Shown piece by piece: positions 32,732 through 35,059 of a DNA stretch of 35,059 bases. The stretch comes from CAZFYZ01 sp964523735 (GTDB taxonomy: Bacteria; Armatimonadota; UBA5829), in NCBI GenBank assembly GCA_964523735.1, contig CAZFYZ010000032.1, positions 1 to 35,059 of the forward strand, read 5' to 3'. Below the pieces are notes generated by a model. That model was given only the letters and a program-made list of their open reading frames with translations, was not told the origin of the DNA and did not search any database. Every line of letters begins with the position of its first letter. Positions within the stretch are counted from its first letter, which is position 1. The position numbers and the translations under genes were made by a program.

Positions 32732-34066
32732 TTACCTGCCGATGCACTTGTTGTTGCAGGCGTTGGCTGTGCTCTGCAGTTTGTCCTCGAGGAAGTTGTC
32801 ATACGCGCCGAGGTCCAGATGACCGTGGCCACTCAGGTTAAACAGGATCACCGTCTCCTTGCCTGCTTCTTTCGCACGCTTGGCCTCGTTTATGGCCGCG
32901 CAGATGGCGTGAGCGGATTCCGGCGCAGGAATGATCGCTTCCGTCTGTGCGAACAGTACCGCCGCGTTGAACACGTCAATCTGATCCAGCGCCACCGCCT
33001 CCATCATCCCCTTGTCAACCAGCAGGCTCACAAGAGGCGCCATTCCGTGGTAGCGAAGCCCGCCCGCATGAATGGCCGGGGGAATGAACTCGCAGCCCAG
33101 AGTGTGCATCTTCAGCAGCGGGGTCATCTTGCCGACATCGCCCGCATCGTATCGGTACTCGCCGGTCGTTAGTGTGGGACACGCCGTTGGCTCGACAGCG
33201 ACCGCCCGCACATCCTTGCCTGCGAACTTGTCAGCCATAAACGGCATAGCGATTCCGCCAAAGTTGCTTCCACCGCCGACGCAGCCGATGACAACGTCGG
33301 GGTAGTAACCAGCCATCTCCATCTGTTTCTTGCATTCGAGGCCAATGACTGTCTGGTGCAGAATCACGTGGTTAAGCACGCTGCCGAGGGAGTACTTCAC
33401 GTCGTCGTGCTTGATCGTGTCCTCGAGCGCCTCCGTGATTGCCAACCCGAGGCTTCCCGGGCAGTCCGGGTCCTTCGCCAGCATCTGCTTGCCGAAGTCC
33501 GTTGCCTCGCTCGGGCTCGGGTAAACCGTTGCCCCGTAGATGTGCATCAGGGACTTGCGATACGGCTTCTGATAGTAGCTGCACTTGACCATGTAGACTG
33601 TGCAGCCGAGGCCGAAGAACTTGCACGCCATCGAAAGCGCGCTGCCCCACTGGCCCGCGCCGGTCTCTGTAGCGATGCGCTTCGTGCCCTCGATCTTGTT
33701 GTAGTAGGCCTGCGCAGCCGCGGTGTTGAGCTTGTGGCTTCCCGCGGGGCTGGTGCCCTCGTACTTATAGAATATCTTGGCTGGGGTGTCCAAGACCCGC
33801 TCAAGGTGGGTCGCCCTGAAGAGTGGGCTGGGTCGCCACAGGCTCAGAATATCCAGCACTTCCTCCGGGATCTTGATCCACCGCTCTACCGACATTTCCT
33901 GCTCCAGGATGTGCATGGGGAAAACCGGGGCCAGGTCCTGCGGCTGGCAGGGCTGCATAGTCGCGGGGTGGAGTGGGGGAGGGGGCGGCTCGCCAAGGTC
34001 GGCGGCTACGTTGTACCACTCCGTAGGTATGTCTTTCTGGCTGAGAAGAAACTGGCGCTGCTCCAT
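32732..34066 (-). CDS. TrpB2-type tryptophan synthase beta-like protein
   Basis: A 444-residue PLP enzyme. The ATG follows GGGAGG. The long N-terminal extension (LPP-type sequence EPPPPPLHPATMQP, PMHILEQEMS) and RPSPLFRATHLER are typical of the TrpB2 group. YKYEGTSPAGSHKLNTA carries the PLP lysine, ETGAGQWGSALSMA replaces the ETGAGQHG of TrpB1, and CVGGGSNFGG is the phosphate loop. TrpB2 enzymes act without TrpA and are thought to salvage indole or use phosphoserine. It is transcribed alone, from its own promoter to its own terminator, and is separate from the trp operon. Confidence 0.92.
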   Translation of the reverse strand: MEQRQFLLSQKDIPTEWYNVAADLGEPPPPPLHPATMQPCQPQDLAPVFPMHILEQEMSVERWIKIPEEVLDILSLWRPSPLFRATHLERVLDTPAKIFYKYEGTSPAGSHKLNTAAAQAYYNKIEGTKRIATETGAGQWGSALSMACKFFGLGCTVYMVKCSYYQKPYRKSLMHIYGATVYPSPSEATDFGKQMLAKDPDCPGSLGLAITEALEDTIKHDDVKYSLGSVLNHVILHQTVIGLECKKQMEMAGYYPDVVIGCVGGGSNFGGIAMPFMADKFAGKDVRAVAVEPTACPTLTTGEYRYDAGDVGKMTPLLKMHTLGCEFIPPAIHAGGLRYHGMAPLVSLLVDKGMMEAVALDQIDVFNAAVLFAQTEAIIPAPESAHAICAAINEAKRAKEAGKETVILFNLSGHGHLDLGAYDNFLEDKLQSTANACNNKCIGR

Positions 34067-34085
34067 CGATTACCTCCCGTGGAAC

Positions 34086-34113
34086 TTAGAGGTTAGAGGT
34101 TTGAGGTTAGAAC
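34086..34113. repeat. 7-bp tandem array in the trpB2 leader
   Basis: TTAGAGG, TTAGAGG, TTTGAGG and TTAGAAC follow in phase, about 20-47 bases upstream of the trpB2 start codon and inside its 5' untranslated region. Confidence 0.75.
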
Positions 34114-34175
34114 CTGCCCACCGCTCCTCATTGTTGTCATACGGACAGTTCCGTGTTGCACTATGGCTGAGTCTC

Positions 34176-34204
34176 ATTGTATCCCAAAACTGAGGCTTAA
34201 GCAA
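34176..34204 (-). promoter_or_regulatory. Sigma70-type promoter of trpB2
   Basis: TTGCTT (34199-34204), a 17-bp spacer and TACAAT (34176-34181) on the minus strand, about 110 bases upstream of the start codon. The resulting leader of about 100 bases contains the 7-bp array and no Trp-rich small frame was recognised in it. Confidence 0.65.
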
Positions 34205-34226
34205 GTGTGAACGAAAAAAGGTTCCC

Positions 34227-34382
34227 GTTCAGTCTCTCGGGAGTGTTGTTCCACCGTAGGCCCTGAGTAGGCCCGGTTTGTGGGCCGTATCGAATGCGCC
34301 GGGAACTCGTGCCGAGGCCTTCGTTACGATTTCTTGCAGAACCTACCCAGGCCATACGGGTTGGGTTCCCACAGGACTGAAC
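34227..34382 (+). ncRNA. Candidate structured RNA or leader of unknown class
   Basis: GTTCAGTC (34227-34234) pairs perfectly with GACTGAAC (34375-34382) around about 140 bases with further hairpins: GGCCC/GGGCC near 34270-34286, and GAACC..CCC with GGG..GGTTC at 34339-34368. An alternative closing helix GAGTG/CACTC with TCTC/GAGA overlaps it. Size and rod-like shape recall 6S RNA but no diagnostic sequence is certain, and no clear promoter was found. It could instead be a leader of the small gene at 34482. The strand is uncertain because the pairing works in both; no protein gene fits the 415-bp stretch 34067-34481. Confidence 0.3.
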
Positions 34383-34481
34383 TCACTCGAGAAGAGGATA
34401 CAGAAGACTTGGCGGCTGACGTTCTTCAGGACTAGAAGAGGAGTCCGCAGATGCCGATAATGATGGATGGAGGTCGGCAGC

Positions 34482-34664
34482 GTGGTTTGGATCTATCTGA
34501 TCGCGGGTTGGATACTGGGGAGTGTGGTTCTGTACGCATATTTGGTGCGCACTGCCCGTGAGCCTGCCCGTCCCGAGTGCATGGAATGCGGTGAAATGGA
34601 CTGCGTCGACTGCCCACTACTTAGCAACAAAGCCCAAGAGAGCCTGCTCAAACGAGCAGCCTAA
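34482..34664 (+). CDS. Small membrane-anchored four-cysteine protein
   Basis: A 60-residue protein; GTG at 34482 follows GGAGG by eight bases (an ATG five codons upstream in frame is an alternative). One N-terminal membrane segment (VWIYLIAGWILGSVVLYAYLV) is followed by CMECGEMDCVDCP, two CxxC pairs suited to a metal or Fe-S ligand set, and a short basic tail. It somewhat resembles FeoB-associated Cys-rich membrane proteins, but no feo gene is present. A strong terminator follows. Function unknown. Confidence 0.6.
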   Translation: MVWIYLIAGWILGSVVLYAYLVRTAREPARPECMECGEMDCVDCPLLSNKAQESLLKRAA

Positions 34665-34688
34665 TCCTCTCCCGTTCCCTTAATAGAC

Positions 34689-34730
34689 GGACCGCCCGCG
34701 CTAGTTGCAAGGCACGGGCGGTCCATTTTC
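34689..34730 (+). terminator. Strong intrinsic terminator after the four-cysteine gene
   Basis: GGACCGCCCG (34689-34698) pairs exactly with CGGGCGGTCC (34715-34724), followed by ATTTTCTTT on the plus strand. Confidence 0.85.
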
Positions 34731-34753
34731 TTTATCCGGCGACTACCCCAAGA

Positions 34754-34984
34754 TCACTTGGGGAAAAGATACGCGACAATGGCGCTCATTACCAGGAAAG
34801 TGATCGCAGCCCACTTGGTGATCTCTCCGAGCCGCTCCTCGAGGCCAGGCTTGCCCTGGAAAATGCTAGATTCGGCCTTACCACCAATTGTCCCGGTCAG
34901 CCCCTCGCTCTTGGTGGCCTGAGACATCACGATTCCTATAAGCACCAGCGCGCTAATCATCTGCAAAACCATAAAGAAGTTCAT
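34754..34984 (-). CDS. secG: Preprotein translocase subunit SecG
   Basis: A 76-residue protein of normal SecG length with two hydrophobic segments: MVLQMISALVLIGIVMSQ and WAAITFLVMSAIVAYLF. Between them is the family loop GLTGTIGGKAESSIFQGKPG, close to the usual GLG..FGG...F.g..g pattern. SecG assists SecYE-dependent protein export in the inner membrane. AGGAG lies about 13 bases upstream of the ATG. The 75 bases to the window end contain no further gene. Confidence 0.92.
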   Translation of the reverse strand: MNFFMVLQMISALVLIGIVMSQATKSEGLTGTIGGKAESSIFQGKPGLEERLGEITKWAAITFLVMSAIVAYLFPK

Positions 34985-35059
34985 CTGTGGCTTTCCACTC
35001 CTGTACCCGGCGACCTCAAGCGACCCCCAGGGCTACACAACCCGTACATACTATCAGAT

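Noticed and set aside
34451..34560. Small frame starting at ATG 34451 after a good AGGAG
   Set aside because: It encodes an unremarkable short peptide in another frame; the overlapping frame with a membrane segment and paired cysteines is a better gene. A coupled leader frame cannot be excluded.

Overview
The window (about 35 kb, GC-rich by eye, two 10-N scaffold gaps) looks like a fragment of a draft or metagenome-assembled genome of an Armatimonadota-like bacterium. This is an inference. It rests on two DUF1559-type prepilins with the GFTLIELLVVIAIIAIL...LFPVFARAR start typical of that phylum (also common in Planctomycetota), a PF12831-type FAD oxidoreductase, an LPP20-like secreted protein, and many short dispersed repeats between genes. 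No rRNA, CRISPR, transposase or phage gene was seen.

Layout. 1-3.4 kb: 3' part of a large secreted HExxH protein with four tandem beta-sandwich repeats, then a strong terminator and a tRNA-Met(CAT) on the minus strand with its own promoter. 3.7-5.5 kb: O-antigen-ligase/TPR membrane protein broken by a scaffold gap. 5.5-7.3 kb (minus): a LeuA/homocitrate-synthase-like enzyme fused to a C-terminal Cache/PDC sensor domain. 7.5-9.5 kb (plus): LPP20-like protein, a STAS protein lacking the phospho-serine, and a small BON protein. 9.5-12.8 kb (minus): FAD oxidoreductase and two prepilins.

13.2-22.9 kb (minus) is the core of the window: a complete tryptophan operon trpS-trpE-trpG-trpD-trpC-trpF-trpB-trpA, followed by deoC and recO. 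It is preceded by a consensus promoter, a 22-codon leader peptide with a Trp-Gly-Trp motif and a strong intrinsic terminator. That is a ribosome-mediated attenuator that would also control tryptophanyl-tRNA synthetase. Most trp genes overlap by a few bases. The junctions that do not overlap, and two linkers inside trpE, carry dispersed repeats.

22.9-27.4 kb (minus): a canonical STAS protein, a GT4 glycosyltransferase and a partner toroid protein with no normal start codon, then an APC amino-acid permease. A 108-bp tandem duplication lies at the toroid/permease junction. 27.6-30.6 kb (plus): MTA/MTI phosphorylase-like enzyme, TPR protein and dihydropteroate synthase. 30.6-34.1 kb (minus): sugar-type ABC binding lipoprotein and permease without an ATPase, and a stand-alone TrpB2. 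34.2-35.0 kb: a candidate structured RNA, a small four-cysteine membrane protein, and SecG.

The two observations most worth following are the trpS-led attenuator, whose leader peptide appears to be translated from a nearly leaderless transcript, and the fusion of a Claisen-condensing enzyme to a Cache ligand-binding domain where LeuA would carry its leucine-sensing domain.
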